Origin: Acetobacteraceae bacterium
GTDB lineage: Bacteria; Pseudomonadota; Alphaproteobacteria; Acetobacterales; Acetobacteraceae
Direction: 5' to 3'
Assembly (NCBI GenBank): GCA_003151425.1
Contig: PLXO01000236.1
Coordinates: forward strand, 227-36,098
DNA length: 35,872 nt
In this document: piece by piece, positions 8,798-17,422 of the stretch
How the letters are laid out: each line of letters starts with the position of its first letter
Position numbering within the stretch: the first letter of the stretch is position 1
Translations under genes and position numbers: made by a program
Notes under the pieces: generated by a model
Told to the model about the DNA's origin: nothing
Database searches by the model: none
The model's input: only the letters and a program-made list of their open reading frames with translations

Positions 8798-10369
8798 CTA
8801 ATTTTCGAACCACACGTTCGCTACGCGCGGGATGCGGTACGGCTTGAAGCCCTTCACATTGGCGCGCACCGCCTCGACCATCGTCATCGATCCGAAGGGC
8901 AGGATATAGGCCTGATCGAGCGTGCGCTGCTGCATGTGCGCGAAGGCCTCCTGCCGACCTTCCGGCGTGGGCAGCTTATTCATGTTGGTGAAGTCGCCGG
9001 CGAGCTCGGCATCCTCCTCGCCGGGTTTGGGAAAATAGGCGGGGTTGGGCGGCATCAGTTGCTGCATGGTCGGGATCGGGCCGAGCGACGGCTCGGTGCC
9101 CCACCCCGTGTAGAAGTAGTTCCACACCGACCCCGGCTTCTGGCGCATCGCGATCGCCGACGGCCAGTCGAGAACCGTCAACTGCGCGTTGATGCCGATC
9201 GCCTGCAGCTCCGCCTGCATCACCACCGAGGCATTGTACATGTAGCTGTAATCCTTGTTGGTCAGCAGCACCACCGGCTCGCCCTTGTAGCCGGCCTGCT
9301 GCAGGTACTCCCTGGCGCGCACCGTGTCGTGAATGTCGTAGGTCTCCTTGCCGGCGTCGCTGTAGGTGGACTGCACGGGATACTGGAAGCCGACGTTCAG
9401 CCGATAGTTGCCGTCGGTCGCGGCATTCATGATGTCGTCCATGTTGAGCGCGGCCTGCACCGCCTTGCGGAAGAACAGGTTGTCGGTGGGCGGCTGGCGC
9501 AGGTTGGGCAGCGCCACCATGATCGACCAGTTCTCGATCGGCACCAGGGTGATGCTCTTGTCCTGACGCAGTCCGGCAAGCGAATTGGCGGGCACGTCCT
9601 CGGCGCCCTGCACCTCGCCGGTCCGCAACGCCGCGACGCGGGCGCCCGGCTCGGTAACAATACGGAACGTCACGGTATCGAAGCACGCCTGCTTGTAGCC
9701 GCCGAAGCCGGTGCGGTCCTGGTAGTTGCCGTTGGGTGCGTAGCCGTCGAAGCGCTTCAGCCGGACGTAGCCGCCGGGCACGTACTCGACCAGTTGGTAC
9801 GGGCCGGTGCCGATGATCTTGAGCTGCTGCGGCGCATCGTTCTCATCCTCGGCGGGCGTGATGATGATGGGTACGGAGAACGAGCTGAGCTGCTCGAGGA
9901 AAGTCGGCTGCACCTGCTTGAGGTGGATCACGAAGGTCGCGGCATCTGGCGCGTCCCAGTGATCGATGTTGGCGAAGGTGCTGCGCAGGATCGAAATCCG
10001 TTTGTAGCGATTGTACGAGGCCAGCACGTCGGCCGAGGTCATCGGCTTGCCGTTGTGGAACTTCACGCCCGGGCGGAGCCTGAAGGTGAAGGTCAGGTGG
10101 TCCGGCGATTCCTCGATGGAATCGGCAAGCTCGGGGCTGGCATGATTGGCGTCGTCGCGGGTGACGAGGGTCTCAAAGATGTTCATCGCGATGTTGCGCG
10201 TGGACACAGCGCTGGAAACGACCTGGTCGAGGCCGTTGACGTTGGCGCTCTGGGCGAAGATGAACTCGCCGCCGACATGCGGGCAGCGGAACGGCGCTGC
10301 GGCGGCGGGCGCCGTGGCGAACGCGGCTGCCGCGAGGAGTCCGAGCCAAGACAGATCTGCGCGTTGCAT
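8798..10369 (-). CDS. ABC transporter substrate-binding protein, peptide/solute-binding family 5
   Basis: A 523-residue family 5 (DppA/OppA-like) periplasmic binding protein. A Sec-type signal peptide is visible (LLAAAAFATAPAAAA, about residues 11-25). Family segments include NVNGLDQVVSSAVSTRNIAMNIFETLVT, LTFTFRLRPGVKFHNGKPMTSADVLAS, IIGTGPYQLVEYVPGGYVRLKRF and RKAVQAALNMDDIM. AGGAG lies 7 bases before the ATG at 10369. No permease or ATPase genes accompany it, so it must work with a transporter encoded elsewhere. The ligand is unknown; it neighbours hutHU and a PLP enzyme, which weakly suggests amino-acid or peptide supply. Confidence 0.92.
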   Translation of the reverse strand: MQRADLSWLGLLAAAAFATAPAAAAPFRCPHVGGEFIFAQSANVNGLDQVVSSAVSTRNIAMNIFETLVTRDDANHASPELADSIEESPDHLTFTFRLRPGVKFHNGKPMTSADVLASYNRYKRISILRSTFANIDHWDAPDAATFVIHLKQVQPTFLEQLSSFSVPIIITPAEDENDAPQQLKIIGTGPYQLVEYVPGGYVRLKRFDGYAPNGNYQDRTGFGGYKQACFDTVTFRIVTEPGARVAALRTGEVQGAEDVPANSLAGLRQDKSITLVPIENWSIMVALPNLRQPPTDNLFFRKAVQAALNMDDIMNAATDGNYRLNVGFQYPVQSTYSDAGKETYDIHDTVRAREYLQQAGYKGEPVVLLTNKDYSYMYNASVVMQAELQAIGINAQLTVLDWPSAIAMRQKPGSVWNYFYTGWGTEPSLGPIPTMQQLMPPNPAYFPKPGEEDAELAGDFTNMNKLPTPEGRQEAFAHMQQRTLDQAYILPFGSMTMVEAVRANVKGFKPYRIPRVANVWFEN

Positions 10370-10585
10370 CGCATCGCTCCTGTTTGAGCCGACGTCCCCG
10401 GGGGGGAGTCCGGGGCAGCGGGGCGAAGGTCAGCCTTTTTGGCGTCCCCGGCAACGGCTTTCGGCCTCGGCCGGCACTGCCCGTCCACGCCGGCTATGCC
10501 GCGCCGTGCCAAGGGCGCGAGACGACTCGGTTATCTCGCCTCGGGCCCTATGTGAACATGCAGACACCGCGGCGAGCGCCGCCGG

Positions 10586-11737
10586 TCATGCGCCGGTCAG
10601 GGCCTGGTCGAGATCGGCGTACAGGTCTTCGACATCTTCGATCCCCACTGAAAGCCGCAGCAAGTCGAGCGGACACGGCGACCCGGGCCCCTCGATGGAG
10701 CCACGGTGCTCGATGAGGCTTTCGACGCCGCCCAATGACGTCGCGCGCTTCCACAGCGTCGTGCGCGCGGCGGTGGCGATGGCGGCAGCCTCGCCGGCGC
10801 GCAGGCGGATGGACAGCATGCCGCCGAAGCCGCCCTGCATCTGCCGCGCGGCGATGGCGTGGCCGGAATGATCGGGCAGGCCGGGGTACAGCACCTCGGC
10901 GATGGCGGCGTGGTTGGACAGGCGCAGCGCCAGGTCCTGTGCGGTGGCGCAGGCGGCAGGCACCCGCAGCGCGAGCGTGCGCATGCCACGGATGAGGAGA
11001 AAAGCCTCGAACGGGCCGAGGATCTGTCCGCGCATGCTGCGGCCGCGCTTGATGCGGGTCCAGAAGTCGTCCTCAACCGCGGTCGCGAGCGCGCCGGCGA
11101 CGACGTCGGAGTGACCGTTGAGGTATTTGGTCGCGCTATGCATCACGATGTCGGCGCCGAGCGCGAGGGGGCGCGTCAGCAGGGGCGTGGCGACGGTGGA
11201 ATCGACCACGAGCCGCGCGCCGGCGGCGTGCGCGAGGTCGGCGGCGGCGCGGATGTCGGTGATGATCCAGAGTGGATTGGAGGGGGTTTCCAGCCAGACG
11301 AGTTTTGTCGCGCCGGGGCGCAGGGCGGCCCGCAACGCGTCGAGATCACTCGTGTCCACAAGGTCGACGCGCAAGCCCCATTCGGCCGCGTCGGCGACCA
11401 GCCAGTTGCGCAGGGCCCAGTACATGACGGTGGGCGCGACGACGTGATCGCCCGGTTGCAGCGCGAGGAAGACGGCGGTCGCGGCCGACATGCCGGAGCC
11501 CAGCAGGAGCGCAGCCGGGGCCTGCTCCAGGGCCGCGATGATGGCCTCGGCCTCGCGGATGGTGGCGTTGTCGGGGCGGGCGTAGATGTTGCCGGTGCGA
11601 TATTGATTGTCGGGGTCGCGCAGGAAGGTGGTGGTGACGTGGATCGGCGGCACCAGACCGTGGGTCGCGGCGTCGACGTGGCCGAGCGCCTGGGCTGCGA
11701 GCGTGCGGGGCGACCAGGGGCGGTCTTGACCGGACAT
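10586..11737 (-). CDS. Cys/Met metabolism PLP-dependent enzyme (cystathionine gamma-synthase/beta-lyase family)
   Basis: A 383-residue fold-type I PLP enzyme. The cofactor lysine is in MHSATKYLNGHSDVVAGA, and the PLP-pairing aspartate in RLVVDSTVATPLLTRPLALGAD. The N-terminus HGLVPPIHVTTTF and the phosphate-binding SGMSAATAVFLAL, together with LGGVESLIEHRGS at the C-terminus, place it in the family of cystathionine gamma-synthase, cystathionine beta-lyase and methionine gamma-lyase. Which reaction it performs cannot be decided from motifs alone. GAGG precedes the ATG by 7 bases. It lies 85 bp downstream of a CoA-transferase gene on the same strand. Confidence 0.92.
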   Translation of the reverse strand: MSGQDRPWSPRTLAAQALGHVDAATHGLVPPIHVTTTFLRDPDNQYRTGNIYARPDNATIREAEAIIAALEQAPAALLLGSGMSAATAVFLALQPGDHVVAPTVMYWALRNWLVADAAEWGLRVDLVDTSDLDALRAALRPGATKLVWLETPSNPLWIITDIRAAADLAHAAGARLVVDSTVATPLLTRPLALGADIVMHSATKYLNGHSDVVAGALATAVEDDFWTRIKRGRSMRGQILGPFEAFLLIRGMRTLALRVPAACATAQDLALRLSNHAAIAEVLYPGLPDHSGHAIAARQMQGGFGGMLSIRLRAGEAAAIATAARTTLWKRATSLGGVESLIEHRGSIEGPGSPCPLDLLRLSVGIEDVEDLYADLDQALTGA

Positions 11738-11822
11738 CTTGGGGCCTCGCTGCGACGACGCGGAATGTTCATGCTCGGCGAAAAAGCTGGTTTTGGCAAA
11801 TTAGGTACGGCGCTGCCTGCGG

Positions 11823-13043
11823 CTAAATTACCTTGTCGGCCTGCAACGATCCGACCTCGTCACGGCTCATGCCCAGCCAATCGTTTAGCACGTCCTCGTT
11901 GTTGCCACCCAGCAACGGCGCCGGGCGGATCGGCGGCGGGCTGCCGCTGAAGCGCACCGGCCAGGCGGGCATCTTGTACGGCCCCGCCTTCGGGTGCTGG
12001 ATCGTCTGCATGATGCCGCGCGCCTCGAAGCTGGGATCGCCCAGCAGCTCCCCGGTGTCCAGCACCGCGCCGGCGGGAACGCCGACCGCGCCGATGATCG
12101 CCATCGCGTCCTGCTTGGTGTGGTGGCGCGTCCACTCGCTGATGATGGCGTTGATCTCCGGCTCGTGCGCGATGCGGGCCTCGCGCGTCGCGTAACGTTC
12201 GTCGCCGATCAGATCCTCGCGCCCGATCACCTTCAGCAGCCGCGGCCAATGCTCCGGGTTGCCGCGGCTGGTGTAGACGAACACGTAGTCGTTCGCCCCG
12301 CCGGGCTTGCAGGGGAAAATGCCGCAGGGGGGATTGGTCGCGCCCAGGCTGGCCGATCCGGCACGCGGCGCCGGCTTGCCGGTGCGCGCGTGGGCTGCGA
12401 AGGCGCCGCGGATGTAGTGCAGCATGGCGTCCTGCATCGCCACCTGAAGGTGCTCGCCCTGGCCGGTGCGGGTGCGGCGGAACAGTGCACCGAGCACGGA
12501 GATCGCCAGCAGCATGCCGGTGCCGGTGTCGCCGATCGACGGCCCGGGCTTCATCGGCGGGCCGTCCTTCGGGCCGGTGACGCTCATGGTGTCGCCGCAG
12601 GCCTGGGCGATCATGTCGAAGGCGAGATTGTTCTCATACGGGCTGCCGGTGCCAAAACCCTTCACCTGAGCGTAGATGATCGCGGGGTTGATGCCGCGCA
12701 CCACGTCGGCGCCAAGACCCAGCCGCTCGATCGCGCCGGGCGCGTAGTTCTCGATGAACACGTCGGCCTTGGTCACCATGTCCTTCAGCAGCGCCAAGCC
12801 GCGCGGGTCCTTCAGGTTCACCGTGATCGAGCGCTTGTTGGCGTTGTACTGCAGGAAGTACCAGGCATCCGCACCAGGCGCGCCGCCGGAGCTGCGGCCC
12901 GGGTCGCCCTTCGGGTTCTCCACCTTCACCACGTCGGCGCCGAGGAAAGCCAGGGCCTCGGTGCAGGATGGTCCGGCCTCGAACTGAGTAAGGTCCAGGA
13001 CGCGGACCCCCTCGAGGCAATTTCCGGCGTCATCGGTTGGCAT
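11823..13043 (-). CDS. CaiB/BaiF family CoA-transferase
   Basis: A 406-residue class III CoA-transferase, moving CoA between acyl-CoA and a free acid. Diagnostic segments are LEGVRVLDLTQFEAGPSCTE and LGADVVKVENPKGD near the N-terminus, NANKRSITVNLKDPRG, VFIENYAPGAIERLGLG, IYAQVKGFG, and SIGDTGTGMLLAISVLGAL, with the Asp region used in catalysis. The start at ATG 13043 is chosen because the protein then begins four residues before the conserved domain region and GGGAG lies 9 bases upstream; a start 40 codons further out is possible but would run into the divergent PhyH gene. The acid substrate is not evident. Confidence 0.93.
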   Translation of the reverse strand: MPTDDAGNCLEGVRVLDLTQFEAGPSCTEALAFLGADVVKVENPKGDPGRSSGGAPGADAWYFLQYNANKRSITVNLKDPRGLALLKDMVTKADVFIENYAPGAIERLGLGADVVRGINPAIIYAQVKGFGTGSPYENNLAFDMIAQACGDTMSVTGPKDGPPMKPGPSIGDTGTGMLLAISVLGALFRRTRTGQGEHLQVAMQDAMLHYIRGAFAAHARTGKPAPRAGSASLGATNPPCGIFPCKPGGANDYVFVYTSRGNPEHWPRLLKVIGREDLIGDERYATREARIAHEPEINAIISEWTRHHTKQDAMAIIGAVGVPAGAVLDTGELLGDPSFEARGIMQTIQHPKAGPYKMPAWPVRFSGSPPPIRPAPLLGGNNEDVLNDWLGMSRDEVGSLQADKVI

Positions 13044-13156
13044 GGTTCGACGCTCCCTTCCAATTTCCCGCCATGCTAGACTCTTTGCCGGACGCTGGCG
13101 AACATGCTGCCGGCTGACGGGTGCCGGCTCATGGGGTCGGCCGACGGGAGGAACGC
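13044..13156. promoter_or_regulatory. Divergent promoter region between CoA-transferase and PhyH genes
   Basis: This 113-bp space separates two genes transcribed away from each other and must hold both ribosome-binding sites (GGGAG on the minus side, GGGAGGAA on the plus side) and probably both promoters. I see no convincing -35/-10 pair or operator. The assignment rests on geometry only. Confidence 0.4.
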
Positions 13157-13978
13157 ATGCCATCGCTGATGTCCGCCGCGGAGATCGCCGCGTTCAACGC
13201 CGACGGTTTTCGCATTGTCCCCGGCATGTACGACGCTGCGGAGGTCGATCTGCTGCGCCGCGCCATGGAGGAAGACCCCGAAGTCGCCAGCCACATGCTG
13301 GATCGCCTCGATGCGCATGGTGCGGCGACGCGCGTCGCGCTGTGGAACCGTGCCGGCGACAGCGTCTATGGCATGGCGGCGCGCTGCGCGCGGATGGTCG
13401 ACACGATGGAGGCGCTGCTCGGCGGCCCGGTCTACCATTTCCAGTCCAAGCTGACCGCCAAGCAGCCGTTCGTCGGCGGGGCGTGGGAGTGGCATCAGGA
13501 TTACGGCTACTGGTACCACAACGGCTGCCTGTTCCCGCATCTGGCAAGCTGCCAGGTCGCGCTGGACCGCTCCGGGCGGGCGAATGGCTGTTTGCAGATG
13601 GTGCAAGGGTCGCACCTGCTGGGGCGGATCGATCACGTGCCGGTGCCGGGGGAGGGCCAGAACGTCGCCGATCCGAAACGGATGGTGGAGATCACGGCGC
13701 GCCTGAAGGTGGTACCCTGCGAGCTGGAGCCGGGGGACGCGGTGTTCTTCCACAGCAACACGCTGCACCGGTCGGATCAGAACCGCTCACCGCATCGGCG
13801 CTGGACGCTGATCTGCTGCTACAACCGGGTGGACAACGATACCGTTACGCGGGAGCACGATCGGTACTACGTGCCGCTGGAGAAAGTGCCGGACAACGCG
13901 GTGAGGGCGGCGGGGCTGCGCTTCGCCAGTGGGGACGAACACTTCACGAACCGGCCGTTCGTGCCGAAGGTGGCTTGA
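13157..13978 (+). CDS. Phytanoyl-CoA dioxygenase (PhyH) family protein
   Basis: A 273-residue Fe(II)/2-oxoglutarate-dependent oxygenase of the PhyH family. The iron-binding HXD pair is in WEWHQDYGYWYHNG (about residues 112-125), and the distal histidine in GDAVFFHSNTLHRSDQNRSPHRRW, whose arginine would bind 2-oxoglutarate. The start at ATG 13157 has GGGAGGAA 5 bases upstream; an in-frame start 36 bp earlier is less likely. It diverges from the CoA-transferase gene, which fits a role in acyl-CoA or acid oxidation, but the substrate is unknown. A relic with strong similarity to its last 20 codons lies at 16158-16220. Confidence 0.92.
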   Translation: MPSLMSAAEIAAFNADGFRIVPGMYDAAEVDLLRRAMEEDPEVASHMLDRLDAHGAATRVALWNRAGDSVYGMAARCARMVDTMEALLGGPVYHFQSKLTAKQPFVGGAWEWHQDYGYWYHNGCLFPHLASCQVALDRSGRANGCLQMVQGSHLLGRIDHVPVPGEGQNVADPKRMVEITARLKVVPCELEPGDAVFFHSNTLHRSDQNRSPHRRWTLICCYNRVDNDTVTREHDRYYVPLEKVPDNAVRAAGLRFASGDEHFTNRPFVPKVA

Positions 13979-14035
13979 TTGCGGCGGGACACGGCGGGGT
14001 TTCAGGATAAGTTGGGCTGGGGGCGTAATGTTCTC

Positions 14036-14162
14036 CGCCTCCCCTTGAGGGCTTTGGCCGCGAAGCGGACCAAGGGAGGGAGGAGTTCGTGCTCGGGTCG
14101 CACCGAAGATTCTCGCACGCGACCCCTCCCCCCAACCCCCTCCCTCAAGGGGAGGGGGAGAA
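14036..14162. repeat. Dispersed repeat with CTCCCCTTGAGGG ends
   Basis: A perfect 13-bp inverted repeat, CTCCCCTTGAGGG (14039-14051) against 14142-14154, encloses about 90 bp. The segment just inside the left end (GGCCGCGAAGCGGACCAAG) recurs almost unchanged at 31721-31743 in another intergenic space. Both copies lie downstream of genes, which is typical of intergenic dispersed repeats. Confidence 0.75.
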
Positions 14163-14205
14163 TGTTGCGTCACCCGACCGAAACAGTTCTGACTCTTTCC
14201 CCGGG

Positions 14206-15816
14206 TTAGACCTTCTCGACGTTCCAGAACGGGACGATCTCAGGCATGCCGATGAACCCCTTCACGTTCGACCGGTAGGCGGCCGGCTGGGCGCTGCGTC
14301 CCAGCAGCACCGTCGGCACGAAGTCCCAGAACACGCGCTGCATCTGCCTTGCCAGCGCCTTGCGGTCATCAAGTGTTGCGGCGTCCGCCCATTTCGCGCG
14401 CAGCGCCTCGAACTCGTCGCTCTTTGGCCAGCCGTACCACGCCTTGTCCCCGTTCGCCTGGAAGGTGGCCAGTCCGATCGGGTCGCTGTGCGAATAGTCG
14501 CTGTCGGCGGTCACGAAGATGTCCCAGCCGCCCTGGTCGTCAGGCGTCCGAACGGCGCGCCGTGTCACCACGCCGCCCCAGTCGCTCGCCGCCAACTGGA
14601 CATTGACACCGATCTTTTTCAACTGCCCGGCGATCAACTGCGAGTTGTTGCTCATGTAGGCGATGTTCGTGGCCTGCAGCACGGTGACAGGCTCGCCATT
14701 GTAGCCGGACTCCTTGAACAACTGCCGCGCCTTGTCGAGATCGACGCCGTGGCGGAACCAGTCGGTATTCTCGTCGTTCACGTACGCGGTGTTGCTGCCA
14801 AAGATGGACGACAGGCTGCCGTAGTATTTCGGATCGCCGTACGACGCCTTCATGAAATCCAACTGGTTGACCAGATACAGCAGCGCCTGGCGTGCCTTGA
14901 CCTCGCTGAACGGCTTGTGGAGGAAGTTCATCCGCAGGATGTCGATGTCTCCGCCCTTGGAGAACACCTCAAGCTTGATGTTCGGATCTGCCTGCAGTTG
15001 GCCAATAAGGTCGATCGGCGGCACCTCGTAGAAGTCGATCTCGCCCGATTGCAGCGCCGACATCGCGGTCTGCTGGTCGGCGATGTTCTCCCATATCAGG
15101 CGCTCGAGCTTGACCACATGGCCACCGGCAAGGCCGGACGGCGGTTCGGCGCGCGGTACGTATTTGGCATTCTTGTCGTAGACGTAGCGCACGCCGGGCT
15201 TGGCCTCGTCGTGGTTCCACACGAACGGACCCGAACCGATATTGGCAGTGACCTGCTGGCTCGGTGGGGTCTCGGCGTCCTTCTCGCGCATCATGAAGCA
15301 GTCGCGCGTGATCGGCTTGGCGAGCTGGTCGATCAGTGGCCCGAACGGCTCCTTCATTGCGATGATGAAGGTCTTGTCGTCTTTCTTCGAGATATCCTTC
15401 ACACGCTCCATCATGGCCTGGCCGCCGGCATCGACCGCGGCCCAGCGGCGCACCGAGGCGACGCAGTCGGCGGCGGTCACCGGCGTGCCGTCGTGCCAGC
15501 CGAGGCCGTCGCGCAACTCGAAGGTATACAGCTTCTTATCGTCGCTCAGGTTCCATTTGCCGACCATCTGCGGCTGCGCCTGGAACGTGGCATCGACCAT
15601 GAACAGCATGTCGTAGATCAGGGCGCCGTGGTAACCGGTGATGTTCGCGGTGGTCCAGATCGGGTCGAACACGCGTAGGTCGCCCTGCATGACCGCGCGC
15701 AGCGTTTTGGCCGCAGGTGGTCCGGACTGGGCTCGCGCCCGGCGCACCACTCCGGCGGCGGCCGTCACGCCTGCAGCAAGTCCGGTCTTCAGCACGCTAC
15801 GCCGAGTAGTGGTCAT
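14206..15816 (-). CDS. Tat-exported ABC transporter substrate-binding protein, family 5
   Basis: A 536-residue family 5 periplasmic binding protein for peptides or related solutes. The N-terminus has a twin-arginine motif, TTRRSVLKTG, followed by an alanine-rich stretch and an ARAQ cleavage site. Later segments (YTFELRDGLGWHDGTPVTAADCVASVRRW, LKIGVNVQLAASDWGG-like C-terminal region) fit the family. I prefer the ATG at 15816: the Shine-Dalgarno GAGGGG lies 7-8 bases before it, whereas it is only one base from the ATG at 15822. Like the binding protein at 8798-10369, it has no permease or ATPase neighbours. Confidence 0.92.
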   Translation of the reverse strand: MTTTRRSVLKTGLAAGVTAAAGVVRRARAQSGPPAAKTLRAVMQGDLRVFDPIWTTANITGYHGALIYDMLFMVDATFQAQPQMVGKWNLSDDKKLYTFELRDGLGWHDGTPVTAADCVASVRRWAAVDAGGQAMMERVKDISKKDDKTFIIAMKEPFGPLIDQLAKPITRDCFMMREKDAETPPSQQVTANIGSGPFVWNHDEAKPGVRYVYDKNAKYVPRAEPPSGLAGGHVVKLERLIWENIADQQTAMSALQSGEIDFYEVPPIDLIGQLQADPNIKLEVFSKGGDIDILRMNFLHKPFSEVKARQALLYLVNQLDFMKASYGDPKYYGSLSSIFGSNTAYVNDENTDWFRHGVDLDKARQLFKESGYNGEPVTVLQATNIAYMSNNSQLIAGQLKKIGVNVQLAASDWGGVVTRRAVRTPDDQGGWDIFVTADSDYSHSDPIGLATFQANGDKAWYGWPKSDEFEALRAKWADAATLDDRKALARQMQRVFWDFVPTVLLGRSAQPAAYRSNVKGFIGMPEIVPFWNVEKV

Positions 15817-15951
15817 GCTCATTCCCCTCTGACAACCGATTTAAGCGGCAGATGATGTGCGGCCGAACGCCGCAGACTATTGGCCGGCCGACGGTGTGAC
15901 AAGACGTCCCCGGGGCTGCGCCAGGGCAATCGGGCGAAGCAATGGGCCCGG

Positions 15952-16116
15952 CCGGATGCTGCTGTCCCGGATGCTGCTGTCCCGGATGTCGCTGTCATTG
16001 CGAGCGTAGCGAAGCAATCCCCTGGCGGTTGCGCACCCTCGTGGGGATTGCCGCGTCGCTGCGCTCCTCGCAATGACGGTGAACCGGTCGCTCCTCGCAA
16101 TGACAGTGAACCGGCT
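15952..16116. repeat. Cluster of tandem repeats and a TCATTGCGAG palindromic element
   Basis: Three 15-bp units (CCGGATGCTGCTGTC and variants) lie in tandem at 15952-15996. They run directly into TGTCATTGCGAGCGTAGCGA, the left arm of a palindromic element whose right arm ends at 16077. The right end is duplicated: GCTCCTCGCAATGACGGTGA at 16063 recurs at 16090 with a 27-bp period. The same palindrome family is present in a perfect copy at 24361-24442. It occupies the left half of a 537-bp space without intact genes. Confidence 0.8.
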
Positions 16117-16157
16117 GATCGTCCGCCTCTCCTTCGTTCACCCGATTGCCCTGGGGG

Positions 16158-16220
16158 CTGCGCTTCGGCAGCCTGGACGAGCACCTCACGCCCCGGCCAT
16201 TCGTGCCGTAGGTGGCATGA
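16158..16220 (+). pseudogene. Relic of the 3' end of a PhyH-family gene
   Basis: Read in frame from 16158, the sequence gives LRFGSLDEHLTPRPFVP, stop, VA, stop. The intact PhyH gene ends LRFASGDEHFTNRPFVPKVA, stop. The similarity covers about 20 codons with one lysine codon (AAG) turned into TAG, and it ends at the same stop position. No similarity is visible further upstream, where the repeat cluster begins. I infer that a second PhyH gene, or a duplicate of the one 2.2 kb away, once stood here and was largely deleted. Confidence 0.7.
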
Positions 16221-16353
16221 CCGCGTCGACCCAAGACGCGCTCATTTGTTCCTGTGGCGTGGCGTAATGGCTGGCCGGGTGGGCGCATGGCGCGCGTCCG
16301 AGGGGGGATCTCGCTGGCGGACTTTCCACAGCCCTCGACCGTTGGTGGAACGT

Positions 16354-16734
16354 CTATGAGCTTGGCAGCATGCGCCCCAGCGGCCTGCCCGCGAACAGGT
16401 GCACGTGGAAATGCGGCACCTCCTGTCCGCTGTCGGCGCCCATGTTCGCCAGCAACCGGTATCCCGGCGCCTCGTGCCCCAGGTCCTTGGCAATCTTTCC
16501 CACTGCACGCATGAAACCGGCGATCTCCGCCTCGCTCGCCGCGGCGGAGAAATCGGCGAACGAGCAATACTTGCCCTTGGGGATCACCAGCACATGCGTC
16601 GGCGCCTGAGGGTTGATGTCGTTGAAGGCCAGCGCCCAGTCGTCCTCGTAGACCTTCTTGCAGGGGATCTCCCCGCGCAGAATGCGGGCGAAGATGTTGG
16701 TGTCGTCGTAGGGCGGCAGGCCGCTGATCGGCAT
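16354..16734 (-). CDS. HIT family protein (histidine triad, HINT-like)
   Basis: A 126-residue histidine-triad hydrolase. The triad HFHVHLFAGRPLG is near the C-terminus, and the N-terminal ILRGEIPCKKVYEDD and VLVIPKGKY segments match the HINT branch, which hydrolyses AMP-lysine-type phosphoramidates and adenylates. The full length is typical. A strong AGGAGGT lies 7 bases before the ATG at 16734. It follows hisE by 55 bp on the same strand, an arrangement familiar in alphaproteobacteria; the link to histidine synthesis is only one of position. Confidence 0.95.
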   Translation of the reverse strand: MPISGLPPYDDTNIFARILRGEIPCKKVYEDDWALAFNDINPQAPTHVLVIPKGKYCSFADFSAAASEAEIAGFMRAVGKIAKDLGHEAPGYRLLANMGADSGQEVPHFHVHLFAGRPLGRMLPSS

Positions 16735-16789
16735 TGCGAGACCTCCTGAAGCACGTCAGGGAATTTTCCCAGTCAGCGATTTTCCCCAC

Positions 16790-17410
16790 TCAGGGGATTT
16801 TCGTCGTCTCCAGCCCGAAGGCAACAGGAAGTTGCGCGGCGCGCGAGGCTTTCTCGGCGATCCCGCTGACCCCCTCGCGGCGCTTCAACTCGGTCCAGAC
16901 CTCGTCGGGACTGACGCCGGTCGAGACCCACAGCACGATCAGGTGGTAGAGCACGTCGGCGCTCTCGGCCACCACCGCGTCACGGTTGCCGGCGACCGCC
17001 TCGATCAGGCACTCCACCGCCTCCTCGCCGAATTTCTGCGCGACTTTCGCGGCGCCGCGCGACAGCAGGCGCGCGGAATGGCTGACCGCGGGATCGGCGG
17101 CGCGCCGGCTGACGACGACCGACCACAACCGGTCCAGCACCGCGGCGGCGGGATCCAGGGACAGCGGCGACGCCGGCCGGTCCGGCGGGGCGGCGGTCAT
17201 CAGGGCCTTGGCGAGCTGCTTCGGCTTCAGCGGCTTGGCGCGCTTCTTCGCCTTGAGGTGCTTGGTTGGCTTGTTCGCCTTCAGCGTCTTGGCCAGCATG
17301 ATGCGGCCGAGCTTTGCCGGTTTGGCGCGGCCGGATTTGGTCGCCTTGGCCTTGGTCGCCTTGGGCTTGGCCGGTTTGGCACGCTTGCGCTTGTCGCCTG
17401 ACTTCGCCAT
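16790..17410 (-). CDS. hisE: Phosphoribosyl-ATP diphosphatase HisE with basic N-terminal extension
   Basis: The C-terminal part (from about residue 88) is a standard HisE pyrophosphohydrolase, which converts phosphoribosyl-ATP to phosphoribosyl-AMP. It shows [20 protein letters not shown] and [14 protein letters not shown], which supply the metal-binding acidic residues. HisE proteins are usually about 105-110 residues; this frame has 206 because residues 1-70 are a lysine/alanine/proline-rich tail like histone H1 or AlgP-type proteins. GC-rich third positions in the tail argue that it is translated. An internal ATG at 17200 (codon 71), with AAGG 5-6 bases upstream, could give a near-normal protein of 136 residues. 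The long start lies 12 bp after hisF. Confidence 0.9.
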   Translation of the reverse strand: MAKSGDKRKRAKPAKPKATKAKATKSGRAKPAKLGRIMLAKTLKANKPTKHLKAKKRAKPLKPKQLAKALMTAAPPDRPASPLSLDPAAAVLDRLWSVVVSRRAADPAVSHSARLLSRGAAKVAQKFGEEAVECLIEAVAGNRDAVVAESADVLYHLIVLWVSTGVSPDEVWTELKRREGVSGIAEKASRAAQLPVAFGLETTKIP

Positions 17411-17422
17411 GGCGCCGCCCCG

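Noticed and set aside
15995..16789. Minus-strand 264-codon frame covering the HIT gene and the repeats
   Set aside because: It is in another frame than the clear HIT protein and runs through palindromic repeats.
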